Below the pieces are notes generated by a model. The model searched no databases, was not told the origin of the DNA, and saw only the letters and a program-made list of their open reading frames with translations. Positions 12,790 through 24,914 of a stretch of DNA of 64,000 nt are shown here, one piece after another. How positions within the stretch are numbered: position 1 is the first letter of the stretch; each line of letters opens with the position of its first letter. A program made the translations under genes and the position numbers. Source of the DNA: Mytilus galloprovincialis (lineage: Eukaryota > Mollusca > Bivalvia > Mytilida > Mytilidae); assembly GCF_965363235.1 (NCBI RefSeq), contig NC_134840.1, positions 97,042,416-97,106,415 of the forward strand, given 5' to 3'.

Positions 12790-13801
12790 TCAGATGCTCC
12801 GCAGGGCGCAGCTTTATACGACCGCAGAGGACGAATCCTGAACAGTTGGGGCAAGTATGGACACAACATTTAAGCTTGATACAGCTCTGAATTTGGATTG
12901 TGATTAAATAGTTGACACAACATAGGTATCTGACACAGAATGAATGTGGTCTAAGAACTTAAACTTAAAAATTTTAAATTGGACATTTACCTACTATTTT
13001 CTAATATCCAAAATCTAAATACATGGTTAAATTCAGCATATCATAGAACCCCAAGAATTCAATTTTTAATGAAATCAAATAATGTTCAATTTTAGACCCT
13101 TTAGACCTCAATGTGGACCAATTTGATAACAGGGCCCAAATATTAAAAATCTCAATACATGGTTAGATTCAGCATATTGAAGAACTCCATATATTCAATT
13201 TTTGTTGAAATCAAACAAAGTTTAATTTTTGACCCTTTGGACTTTGATGTAGACCAATTTGAAAACGGGACAATACTGTGCAATTGAATATTTCTTGCTA
13301 TTGCGCAAAACTGTGCAATTGAAAATTTCTTGCTATGGCCCAATATTGTGGAATTACATATTTCTTGCTATTGTGCAATACTGTGCAATTGAAGATTTCT
13401 TGCTATTGCGCAATACTGTGCAATTGAAGATTTCTTGCTATTGCGCAATACTGTGCAATTGAAAATTTCTTGCTATTGCACAATACTTAATATAATAATT
13501 TGGACCCCGATTTGGACCAACTTGCAAACTGGACCCATAATCAAAAATCTAAGTACATGTTTAGATTCAGCATATCAAAGAACCCCAAGAATTCAATTTT
13601 TGTTAAAATCAAGCATTATTTTGGACCCTTTAGACCTTCATGTAGACCAATTTTAAAACAGGACCAATAGATTTCTATTTACTTTTACTAAAGTTAGAGT
13701 ACGAAAACCAAATGTATTCCGACCACGACGATGAAGAAGACGATGCCAACGTAATACCAATATACGACCCAAAAGTTTTCAATTTTTGCAGTCGTATAAA
13801 A
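12790..13801 (-). mobile_element. HINE-like element, family A (copy 2)
   Basis: Duplicate of 4308-5319, including the six-unit 35-bp minisatellite at 13271-13481. Confidence 0.65.
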
Positions 13802-14018
13802 CGTCAATGAAAATCATTTAACCACAGCGACAAGTGATTAGTAGAATTGATGTTATTCAACAAAATTGTCATTTGAAAAATCGATTACAGATTGTGTTTT
13901 GCTGCAATTTATATGTTAACCTACTTCTGTAAGAAAAAAAAATATGTATTTGAACTATTAATTTTCTATTGGACTGACCGTTTCTCAAATAAAGTCCCAA
14001 CAGGTTAGAGGGAGTGTA

Positions 14019-16690
14019 GGGTTCACAAACATGTTAACTCTAAAACATTTTATAGGTGACTGTCCTAAGTCAGGAGTCTGTAACTCAGAGGTTGTTTTTG
14101 TATATTTTTTCATAAATCAGGCATTTTTGTTTTTTCAATTTACCTTTTGTCATGTCTTGGTCTTTGTAGGAGACAATGTGCTATGGGTTTAGTTCAATGT
14201 TAAAAGCTGTACCTTGACCTATAGTTGCTTAAATCTGGTTCATTAGGATTGTGCTGGATAGTTGTAGCATTTACAATCATACCATCTTTTACTTTATATC
14301 GAACGACTTATTACATTATTGAATATGAACATACTTTGCACTGACCCGTCAAGAATAAGACAGTTTTCCAATGATTCAACGAGTCTGAGCTTTTAATTTT
14401 GCCATTTGACTTCCGACTTTCCGTTTTGAATTTTCCTCAGAGTTCTGTATTTTTGTTATTTTAACTTTTTTTCATACATATCTGCAAGAGTAAAAGTTTT
14501 AAAGACAATTCAAACTCATATACATTGTATCAGGTTCTTTTTAAGACACATAGTTTTTGTTTGTGTTATACTAAAGTCCCAGGTAAGAGAATGGGATCCC
14601 ACTAACATTCTGTATCATGTGTATGTGACCGTCCCAAGTCAGAATCCTGTCATTCAGTGGTTATTGTTTGTTTGTTACATTTTTTTTTAATTCATCATTT
14701 TGTGCATAAATTAGCCTTTTAGTGTTCTGTTTGAATTGTTTTACATTTCTAAGTTTTGGGCCTTCTATAGCTGACTACGTGGTATTGGCTTTGATCATTG
14801 CTGAAGGCTGTACAGTGACCTATAATTAATTGCTGCCCTGTTTGGTTTTTTATAGAGAGTTGTCTCATTGACAATCTTCTTTAATAAACAAACTAAAATT
14901 CATTAAAAAAATTCATATTAAACAATACCCGTTTTAAATCACTATAATTTGTCCCAATAACACTGTTTTTTTATGAATAATCAACTCAATAAGAGATTCA
15001 ATCTTTAATATAACAAGTCAGGAATTTGTTTTTATCAACTATCATTCATGGATGTACCATCTATATAATGTCTGCTGATTAAAATGATACAGAAAGCTTT
15101 AAGTATAAAAGAGACAAAAATATACACTCATACATACTCTGTTAACATGGGAGATTCATAAAGGTGTAAAGGAAAAAAAATCTCCACCAAAATGATTCTA
15201 TTAGGCCAAATAAAGTCATATTTAGTTTCTCAGTCATGTTTCAAAATTTTTACATTGGACGTTCTTCATACAAAATCTTATATTATGTTCACCTACTTCT
15301 TTTTACAAAAGAAAAAGAAGTTTTAAAAATCTATGAAACAGGACTGAAAATCTAAAATAAAAACATTTTTGCCCAATACTAGCTAGACTAACTATACACA
15401 GTTGTACAAAATGTTTGTAGTACATGGTAATATTGCACAAGATTGAAGCTGTAAAGATAATGATTTTTTAAATGAAAATTATTTGTAAAATGAACATCAT
15501 ATTAGTAGCAATAGTTTCAGTAATGTTGCTGTAAAAAAAAAAATGCCAAAATTATAAAATCACAGAAAAATGATAGATCATGTCTGTTATTCCATTGATA
15601 AATTGGAATAAATCGTCACAACTAAGTCATAATAACAAATGATATTTGTTGTTAGTTTGAATAAGGTTGAAGATTTTATTCATTTTTTTAAAACCTTATT
15701 ATTGTTATTCATAGCTACTATTTAGGATTCAAAATTAAATATTTCCCAAATTGTTAATTTTACAATATACAATGTTATAATATCTTTAAATTCTTAGCAC
15801 TTAAATGCATTTGTAAAAATATGTACCTATAAAAAAAATGACTATAGATATCCACAATAATTTGCACAAGCAAAGATGACTAGATCTTCAGAGCCTAGAC
15901 GGATTCTGCATTATAAATCAGATATTGTAAATCATTTGACATGACAACTGTCCTTCAGACTGTTGTAAACATTTACAAGTTATGAAATATCATCTTGTTT
16001 CTTATTTGAGAAACTAACAGTACACAAAATATTCTTAAATCATTTAAAAATATCCAAAAATTGTGTGTTTCTGATTTTGACATCAAACAAGTTTTAAGGA
16101 GGTAGACCTAGGTTAAGGGAAATAACTCTTAAAATCATCAGTACGTTTGTGTCAACCATTTTCATTAATATGTTCTAAGCTTCTTGGATACATAGATTAT
16201 TTTCAATCTGTTTCAGGTAAATGCTTAAAATACATTGACAAAACTTGACTTTTACAAACGCATAATTGATTTAAAGAGTTATACCCCCTTAAATTTGATC
16301 AAGACTCTCAATAAATTTTTTAGACTAAAGCAGCTGAATTCAATAATACTTCAAAACCAAAGAATTTTTTCTGCAATTACTAAATTTCAATTTTACAGAG
16401 TTATAATTTTTGTGATATATGTTTACAGTCAGCATCTAATAATATTGTGTCAAATGTTCTACTAATTTTATATGATTCTGATTCAGGATAAATCTAAAAT
16501 GACAATAAAGGAAAAAGTGACAATAAATTAAACCTTTGTGTGTGAACATTTATAATGGAAGCAACAAACTTTTAAGAATAGTTTAAATGACTAGTATCAA
16601 CCAAATGCTTATACCATCTATAACATGTGAGAACATGGCCAATATGATACAGTTGTTAACTAACAGTACCCTGTTAACACTGCCAATAAG
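14019..16690. other. Gene-free stretch with repeat fragments
   Basis: Contains two copies of a bivalve repeat marked by GTCCCAAGTCAG, CAGTGGTTATTGTTTG and TTGTCTCATTGACAATC (about 14040-14285 and 14620-14885), and one GTACCAAGTCAGGAAT-family copy (14345-14470). The rest is AT-rich without a recognisable gene. Confidence 0.65.
14620..14885 (+). repeat. Dispersed repeat ending in a TTGTCTCATTGRCAATC block
   Basis: Best preserved local copy of a family also seen at 14040-14285 and 55885-56240 (+), and as tail fragments at 36168-36250 (-), 36996-37035 (-) and 47965-48000. No open frame, so it is probably a non-autonomous element or a retroelement tail; the class is unknown. Confidence 0.7.
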
Positions 16691-16698
16691 ATGTATTT

Positions 16699-16885
16699 CA
16701 TACTAAACACTACCTGTGTTAACAGTCAACATGTGCATGTACTTCATACTAAACAGTACCTGTGTTAACAGTCAACATGTGCATGTACTTCATACTAAAC
16801 AGTACCTGTGTTAACACAGTCAACATGTGCATGTACTTCATACTAAACAGTACCTTGTTAACACAGTCAACATGTGCATGTACTT
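16699..16885. repeat. 45-48-bp minisatellite, four units
   Basis: Four head-to-tail units containing CATACTAAACAGTACC, GTGTTAACA and GTCAACATGTGCATGTACTT. Units 3 and 4 carry a 3-bp longer AACACAGTC version, so the array holds two unit variants. An open frame through it is a by-product. Confidence 0.9.
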
Positions 16886-19302
16886 CCCTTACTGAACATG
16901 TCATGCATGTGTTAACACAACTGTGCACGACTTCAATATTTTCTTAACCCTACTCTTCATAAATAAACACCTTTATACCTACTATCAGTTTTGGATAAGT
17001 ATTAACTCTTTTGTGTATCAACATAAATGTACATATATTGGAATATTAACATAAACAGCAAAATTTTATCCTATTTAAAAGAAAGTAATAAATATTTCCT
17101 AGTATAAGTGAACCAATAAATTAAGTGTTGAACAAAAGTACAAATATCTTGGTTTTGATCAATTCTGAACACCAGCCTTTATAAATTTCAACAGCTGTTT
17201 CAGGCATGTGTGTACATTTTGAACATGTATATTAAAAAAATTATGTGTGAATTTGTTTAAAAGATTTAGTGTTGACAGTTGTACATGTGTACATTTGATT
17301 GAAAAATGTAAGTGTTACACATGTACTGACTAGAAACACATGTATCATTATGTTACATGTACACTTTGTTTTTACAGAATAACAAGTGTTATACATGTAT
17401 AGATGGTATTATACATTAATTCTTTAAGAAATTTTGACATGCACCTTTTAATAGTAAAGAATGATAAAATGAATGAGTCAGCATCTTACAAAACTTAACT
17501 ACAGATTCTTACATACAGATGAATTTTCATTCTGGTCACACAAATATCAACCATTTATTAAACACATTTATTCAAACATACATTCCACATTTATTCCATG
17601 AATATATTAATAAAACTATGTACAAATCACTATTTAAAAAAAAAGACATATTTTTCCCATTTTTAGAAAATTCTCATTCAGTTATCTCCCTTTGAACAGT
17701 TACTTCCCTTAGTACAAATCATACACATTATTACTTAAGCCAATGGAATGAGTTCATGTTTCAATGTTGAAATCAAATAATGCCTCTTTGAAACATAAAA
17801 TTCTGTGAACAAATACTGACATTTGGAGAAATACAGTGAAGTTTTTTTTCATCAAACTGATAAAGGAAAACTGTTAAACTTTTCAAATATACTAAACAAG
17901 TTTTCCTCAAAAATTTACCGTCATAAAAATGAGATTTTGATGATCTTTTACATTAATATCAGAATTGTGACAATGTTTATAATATCATTTCTAATGCTTG
18001 ACTGTATAAATCTATCCTTAAATGCTATTATTTCAGAATATTTACAGCTAATTTCCTATTTTATGTAAATGAAGATTTGGTTAGCTGGCTTGCTTTGTTT
18101 GTATATTGTACAATTGTATTGGGAAAATGTCCAATGGAATTGAAATATGATATATACAGCTTTAACTATGTCATATATATTGTTTGGAGATGTCAATTTT
18201 AATTACAAATCTTGAATAAACAATTATACAAACAAAAAAGGCAAGCCAAACAAAGTTTTACTCTACAAGCATTAGGAAATTAGCTGTAATGTGTTTGCCA
18301 TTTAGATTGCCCTAGTAGTTTAACATGATCAGATCTATATTTCAAGCACCATCACATACATGTGCATCTTAATGTTTCATTTTGAGAGCCAATTAGAAAA
18401 TGTTGATGTACGATTTTAATCATTTTTCCAGTAATGCTTTGGATTAAGATCAGTTTAACTGGTGAGGTCTGATAAAAATCTGTACAATACGATGGCATGT
18501 TACAGTAATCAGAAACAAACACATGCAAGAATTGTAATTAAAAATGTAATAAATTATGATCATTTGTTAAAATACATTCAGTATTATATATGTATCTGTA
18601 TGAATATATTCGGTACAGCAATATGGGAGCAACAGATCTTTCAAATGGTTATCAAATAATTTGGTAAGATCCAAATAAAAAAACCAAAATGTTTTAAACA
18701 GAATATTTTGTTAATCCAAAAAGTAAAATGAAATATTACAGACTTGTGTAGTTTTATTTTGGCCTGCATAAAGATGTATCATTTTGCCATTGGCTTTGAT
18801 TCACAAACCAGTACAAATTTAATAGTCTTTCCATGGAATGTGCACAACTTCAACTAACTTGGTTCTTAGGAACTGCTGAAATTCCAAGCTAAACATTCGA
18901 ACTACAAGTATGAATTTTATAAAGTGTTTTCGTACATCTATTCATTATTAAATATTATCATAACAACCATCCAAGTATACAATACAATAGCAAAACTAAC
19001 AGTCAAAAAACATACAATCGTTTCATTTACTCATTTACTCTGTGAAACAGACTATAAATTTCAGTCAATATTTCATTCAATGATATAGACTATAGAACCA
19101 TATGAAATAATCTTATAATCATTCAATGATGACTTAAAGCTGATAACAAAATGAGATAAAACTGAGGCATTCAATCACTTAGATAAACACATGAATTCCC
19201 AATTCACACCCCCATTCATTGAAAACATCAGATTTTTACAAATACTCTATTAAAATCAACACATCGGTAAACATTTGATCATACATTCAAAGAAACAGAC
19301 TA
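16886..19302. other. Gene-free AT-rich stretch
   Basis: No protein family, RNA gene or recognisable element. Around 17270-17420 the sequence is rich in ACATGT/TGTACA words. Confidence 0.55.
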
Positions 19303-19622
19303 TAGTAGTGTCAACCCTGTGGAATTATGACCCGTGTATATAGTATATTAGTCCTGAATACAACGTTTGGTGGTGCGCCTGTCAGATGCGGAACGTACAG
19401 ATAAGGTAATAGGTAACAGGTGAATATACTATTGGTATCGGTAGCGGACTCGACCCGGAACTTCTTAATTATTGGCAATATTAATTACTTGGAAAACAAA
19501 AGGGCCTGGAGTGGTGTAATTTTTAATCTACACCTTTGTACTATATTAGTTGAATTCTGTGATTCGTCGTTTTTACGTGATGACGGCTGACAAATTGGAC
19601 CTCGTAATTTTAGTATTATAGA
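19303..19622 (-). mobile_element. Helitron-like fragment with 5' end
   Basis: On the minus strand the piece starts TCTATAATACTAAAATTACG directly after an A, which is a Helitron-type 5' terminus (TC start, insertion after A). The body (including GGTGGTGCGCCTGTCAGATG) is almost identical to 48750-49033. No terminal hairpin and CTRR end is present here, so the 3' part is missing. It encodes nothing. Confidence 0.55.
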
Positions 19623-19683
19623 TGTAAAATCCACCATAAAGGTTTTAAGTACTGGTGTAAAATTGCGCGTTTGAAATTCGACC

Positions 19684-19855
19684 AGGTAGACGTAAAATAA
19701 TTTTGTCGTTCAAAGTATGACGGGATACATAAATACAGACTCACGTAAAATAGATATCACGAAAAACAGACTTAACAGTAAAAGTAATAATAATAAATAA
19801 AATAATTGTGTGTTTCAAAGTATGACGGGATACATAAGTACAGAGTCACGTCAAA
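19684..19855. repeat. ~105-bp tandem repeat, left part
   Basis: Units marked by TTCAAAGTATGACGGGATAC start at 19709 and 19814. The array resumes after the Naiad insertion at 23921-24060 (next unit at 23985). Removing the element restores the ~105-bp spacing. Confidence 0.8.
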
Positions 19856-19889
19856 TAAAATTGAGAAAGGAAATGGTGAATATGTCAAA
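19853..19889. repeat. 37-bp direct repeat, left end of Naiad
   Basis: Identical to 23884-23920. It contains ATTGAGAAAGGAAATGGTGA. On the element's strand it is the 3' terminus, repeated in front of the 5' end, as in the partial tandem (pseudo-LTR) arrangement known for PLEs. It includes a short target duplication (GTCAAA) at the junctions. Confidence 0.85.
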
Positions 19890-20496
19890 GCGACAACCAC
19901 CCGACCATAGAGCAAACAACAGCCGAAGGCAACCAATGGGTCTTCAATGTAGCGAGAATTCCCGCACCCGTAGGTGTCCTTCAGCTGGCCCCTAAAATAT
20001 GCATAATAGTACAGTGATAATGGACGTCATACTAAACTCCGAATTATACACAAGAAACTAAAATTTAAAATCATACAAGACTAACAAAGGCCAGAGGCTC
20101 CTGACTTGGGACAGGCGCAAAATTGCGGCGGGGTTAAACATGTTTATGAGATCTCAACCCTCCCCCTATACCTCTAGCCAATGTAGAAAAGTAAAAGAAT
20201 AACAATACGCACATTAAAATTCAGTTCAAGAGAAGTCCGAGTCTGATGTCAAAAGATGTAACAAAAGAAAATAAATAAAATGACAATAATACATAAATAA
20301 CAACAGACTACTAGCAGTTAACTGACATGCCAGCTCCAGACCTCAATTAAACTGATTGAAAGATTATGTCTTCATCATATGAATATCAGGTACAATCCCT
20401 CCCGTTAGGGGTTTAGTATCATACTATCATAAAAATATGAGAAGAACATAACCCGTGTCATGCCAACAACTGTTATTTTTTAAGAAATAAATGTGT

Positions 20497-23400
20497 TTAG
20501 TTCCGATGCAAAGACCCTATCAGTGAATCAATGTTAAAGCCAAAATATGCAATCTTTAATGACCTGACAACAGTATCGTAACTATATCCCCTTTTAATAA
20601 GTCTATTTAAAGGTTTTGTTAGTTTCTGAGGAGAATACTGACATTTTTGTGCTTTATAAAGAATATTTCCATAAAATTTTGGATGTGAAATACCTGAACG
20701 TATAAGATGTCTGCATGTTGAGTTATATTTACGAATTATTTCCTTATACCGGTGATAAAATTTAGTAAATGTTTTGACCAGTTTGTGATATCGAAAACCC
20801 TGGTGTAATAATTTTTCAGTAATACATAAATGTCTCTCGCTAAAATCTAATACATTGTTACATACACGAGCGAATCGTACAAGTTGAGATATATAAACAC
20901 CATAAGATGGTGACAAGGGAACGTCACCATCTAAAAATGGATAATTAACAATAGGAAATGAAAAATCATCTCTTTTATCATAAATTTTTGTATTAAGCTT
21001 CCCGTTTATGATACAGATATCAAGATCGAGGAAAGGGCAGTGGTCATTGTTATCATTAGCTTTATTTTAAGTAAGTTCTACAGGATAAATTTCTTTAGTA
21101 TACATACTGAAGTCGTCGTTATTTAGAGCCAATATATCATCCAAATATCTAAAAGTATTGTTAAATTTTTGTATCAAATGTTGTTTTGATGGGTCTTTGC
21201 TAATTTTAGTCATAAATTGTAACTCATAACAATACAAAAACAGGTCCGCAATAAGTGGTGCACAGTTAGTCCCCATTGGAATTCCAATAACTTGACGATA
21301 TACGGAATCTCCAAAGCGAACAAAAATGTTATCAAGTAAAAATTCAAGTGCATAAATAGTATCAAAGCATGTCCAATTGACATAGTTCTTTTGTTTATTG
21401 CTACTAAAAAATGATCTAAAAGAGTTTGAACATATGTACTCGCATTCCGACTTTTTAAATGCCCAGTTATTTAGGGATGTGAATTTTTTCTTAATAAGAA
21501 TATGAGGCAAAGTGGTATATAGGGTAGAAAAATCAAAACTTTGAACATATTCAAAATCACCAATATATGCATGCAATTTATCAAGTACTTTCAACGAGTT
21601 TTTGACACTCCAAAAGTAACTAATTCCACTATTTTCAAAGGCCTTATTTGAACAATTTATTATCAGGTTTTTTATTGTACCAAGTGTACTAGTAAGTAAA
21701 ACAGACAATTTAGTAGTTGAACAATGGCTGGAAGATGAAATAAATCTATATTTGTAAGGTTTTTTGTGCAGTTTCGGAAGCCAGTACATAGTTGGGACTT
21801 TTATTGTGTTTGGTTCTGCTTGTAAAGAAGTAGCTATAAGTTTATGTTTGTTACAGATGTCGTTTTCTGAAAATGAAGTCAGTTGGAATGTTGGTGAATT
21901 CGTGATTTCCTTTTGCAGAACCTCTATATAAAATTTACGTCAAACAATAATGATATTATTAGCAGCTTTATCAGCCGGGACAAAAACAAATTCCTTGGCT
22001 AGTTCTGTTAGTTTATTTTTGATACGCGAAATAGGGTTTTTATAGTTTTTGTTGAGGGTAAAATGTTCTTTAAAATGTTGTATTCGAATATCAACTATCT
22101 TCATTACTGAATTAAAAAAAGAGTCCAAAGATTTTTTGTCAGCTTTTTCCCGTTTTACCCATTTCAAACAGTAGGCGCGGAGTGAGTCGTTGATGATATT
22201 ACGACACTCATTCCAGTTAATAGTTGACGGGGGACGATATTTAGGTCCTTTACTGAGGAATGATTTTAACTCTCGGTCGCGAACGATGTTAAGGTCTCCT
22301 GTTATAACATGGGAAATTGGTCCATAAGTGTATTCTGAATTACTGCAATTACACGACATAGGTGTATTTTCAGTGATATTTACATCTTTACACAATTGGC
22401 TATAATTAAACACATATTTTCGGGTAGATTTCTTGTAAATATAACAAATGAGAGGGAGTTCAGTATTATCAAAATATCCAGGAATTTGGTCTTTAACAGA
22501 ATGGTCGTTAAAAATACCGGCAATATTTACAAAATCAAAACCTTTATTGACATACTTTATTTTAATAAAATGTTTTTTATGATCTTCAGGGCGATCAATT
22601 TTTGGAAACAGTTTAGAATAACAATATGCCATTATAATTTGGACAATTTCATACTTAGGACTGTAATATGAAATTGTGTTGCAATCCTCTAAAATTTTAT
22701 TTAATTTATTTATAGGTAAAGAACAAAGCTTGGTTAACAGATAATGTCTGCCGTTGTTTTTTGAAATGGAAATTAGGTCCGAAATATTTGTATGGTTGGT
22801 CCGAAATTTTCTTTGATTGCGATTTTTTCTGCGTCCATGAGAACGATTTTTACGAACAGTTTTAGAAACTATATCCAAAATGTTAACAGAATCGGTTCTT
22901 GATATATTGCCAATTCCCATGATATTATCATTAAGACCGAGAGGGTAGACTGTCTGTAATTTTTTAATCCAATTTAATTCATTTATTTTTCGTGATCGTA
23001 CAAACTTGGAATGAGATTCACCAGGCTGCTTATTTACTACTTCTAAAGGTTGAACTGTTAAATATTTAATAGGATGACTGTGCTTCTTAAGATGTTGATA
23101 AATGATACTTTTGAATTTATTGGGTCTTTTAAAACGATACAGGTGTTCTTGCGTGCGTTTAGATAAATATCGCCCAGTTTCACCTACGTACTGAATACCG
23201 CATCCCGGTTTGTTTCATGTGAGTAAATAAATAATACTGTTTGTTTTTCAAGTAATATCAGTTTCAAAATTTAGAGAAAATGTGCGACCATTAAATGTGG
23301 ACCTTACTGTATTGTTGGTGGAAAGACGGGGACACGTAAGTCATTTTTTGGCATGACACTTATCGATAGAAGGGTAACCACGATTTTTATTGTTAAAAAC

Positions 23401-23505
23401 GTTAGCTATGGTAGTATTTTTAGATAAGCGATTCTGAAGATTGAGACGTGTAGATACCCTTTGAACGAGTTTAGTATTTAATATTTTTCCATTTCTAAGC
23501 TTCAT
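20497..23505 (-). CDS. Naiad PLE polyprotein: GIY-YIG endonuclease + reverse transcriptase, probable selenoprotein
   Basis: One frame of 1002 codons from ATG at 23505 (context MKLRNGK). Codons ~45-112 hold a Cys-rich block leading into GIY-YIG (GIQYVGETGR at 103-112; then KRTQEH, and NELNWI with the likely catalytic Glu). A linker carries CNCSNSEYT...HVITGDL. The RT has DFSTLYT at 658 (motif A), GTNCAPLIADLFLY at 745 (B) and YLDD at 787-790 (C), then the thumb with GVYISQL. TGA codons sit at 23343-23341, 23250-23248, 23217-23215 and 21942-21940, in contexts KCHAKK-x-LTC, DIT-x-KTN, YLLT-x-NKPGC and NIIIV-x-RKF. In PLEs as I know them each of these is a Cys. A TAA at 21069-21067 (VELT-stop-NKAND) is not explained by recoding and suggests this copy is damaged or holds an assembly error. 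The start could also lie at 23616. Confidence 0.8.
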
Positions 23506-23883
23506 ATTTGTTTTTTGGTATGTAGATTTATTAAAGGAGCAAAGACTGGCGTCCAGAATATGAACCATCACACAGAAGATTAAATTGTGTAAAAAGGATA
23601 AAACTGTTCGGCTCAAGACGTCAAATGCTTATTGTCATAAGTTACCCGACAAATTTAACAAAAGATAGGGTATATCAAGGTAGCGACTGACGTCTGACTA
23701 AATTGATGAATGGGGCTGAATATTAAAATACTACTTTTTGATAGATATTCCTAAAGTAATGAACTTAGAGAAGTTCTCGCTCGGACACACACTCCATAAT
23801 CTAGTATAATATAAGAGCATAAACCTTAAGCACGGGGAGGCACTCTACTGTCTCCACACGGCACTAAAGACAAACTCTGTAAA

Positions 23884-23920
23884 AAATAAAATTGAGAAAG
23901 GAAATGGTGAATATGTCAAA
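23884..23920. repeat. 37-bp direct repeat, right end of Naiad
   Basis: Second copy of 19853-19889, followed by the resumed host array (TGTATATCAC...). It marks the element's 5' end on the minus strand. Confidence 0.85.
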
Positions 23921-24060
23921 TGTATATCACAAAAAAACAGACTTAACAGTAAAAGTAGTATTAATAAATAAAATAATTTTGTCGTTCAAAGTATGACGGG
24001 ATACATAAGCACAGAGTCACGTCAAATGGATATCTAAAAAAACAGACTTAACAGTAAAAA
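23921..24060. repeat. ~105-bp tandem repeat, right part
   Basis: Continuation of the array at 19684-19855. The unit at 23985 reads TTCAAAGTATGACGGGATAC and ends in the shared AACAGACTTAACAGTAAAA. Confidence 0.8.
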
Positions 24061-24914
24061 GACAAATAAAAAGATACTATAACACGTTATTTAGATGATA
24101 AACAACGTCAGTACGCAAAATCTATACTTCAAGACCATCGTGTATAATTTGTGAAGTTGATACGGAATATTTATCAACAAGTTCTTGATACCTTCCGATG
24201 TTTTCAAGTTACATATGATGCTTCCTAGTTTGCTTTTGATACAGGTAGAAAAGAGACATTTTCGCACATTTTACATGGCTATGGTCCATAAGGTATCACC
24301 CCTGATGTCAGCTGCCTTCAGGAATCAACAATACTTTCCTTTTTGCTTTTGACACAGCCTGACTCAAAGACATGCGTATCAGTGTATATAAAGTGCGAAT
24401 CCAGTCAGTTCATTTTCACTGTTGTATGCGAGTATGTTCATTGTAGAATAAAGGATCATGGGAAAACTTTATTTGTTTACGTGTTGAAAATACCAAAATA
24501 ATTGATTTGAAACTAAATTTTAACATATTTTCATTATGATGTGTCTTTTTAATGTAAAATAACAGTATTAAATTTCAAATATGTGTTATAAAAGCAACAT
24601 AACATAGAATATCAGTCATTAAAAGCGATCCATTTTCACTATAGATGCGATGAATTATTTCTGTATGGCATTCATTTCTGATGTAGAATTTTTGAAAATG
24701 CGATGAATTTTTATTGTAGATTAATGTTATAATTAGACTTGCAATAAATGAAAAACTTATATGATTACTTTGATATTTAAATTTATATCTATTTATAACT
24801 TGTATATGTCTATAAAAACTGGCTGACCATTTATACGTTTTCCCACAGTATTGACATGTGGGAACTGTAAACTGAAATGTTTCCCCGCATTGTTTTTTTT
24901 TCTCTGGTTCGTAT

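Larger units (their letters stand above)
8482..14018. repeat. Duplicated segment, copy 2
   Basis: Direct duplicate of 1-5537. It runs on into unique sequence at 14019, whereas copy 1 ends in the gap at the matching base. Confidence 0.9.
19856..23920 (-). mobile_element. Full-length Naiad-type Penelope-like retroelement
   Basis: About 4.07 kb, bounded by the 37-bp end repeat and inserted into a ~105-bp tandem array, so both ends are defined. On the minus strand it has a ~400-bp leader, one long reading frame (23505-20497) with GIY-YIG nuclease first and reverse transcriptase second, and a ~640-bp 3' tail. PLEs usually carry GIY-YIG after the RT; the N-terminal order is the hallmark of the Naiad/Chlamys group. 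The tail is a bivalve repeat I recognise, and a solo version lies at 41856-41960. If the frame is read through UGA, a 3' SECIS element should lie in 19856-20496; I could not identify one by eye. Confidence 0.85.

Noticed and set aside
16699-16947. Possible coding repeat (VNMCMYFILNST units)
   Set aside because: The frame is a by-product of a 45-48-bp minisatellite and breaks where the unit length changes.
21067-21069. The in-frame TAA of the Naiad as a fifth recoded codon
   Set aside because: Recoding to selenocysteine uses UGA only, and the site (VELT-x-NKAND) is not a cysteine position. It is more simply a nonsense change or sequencing error.
22396-22671. 91-codon plus-strand frame inside the Naiad
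   Set aside because: Antisense shadow of the retroelement reading frame.
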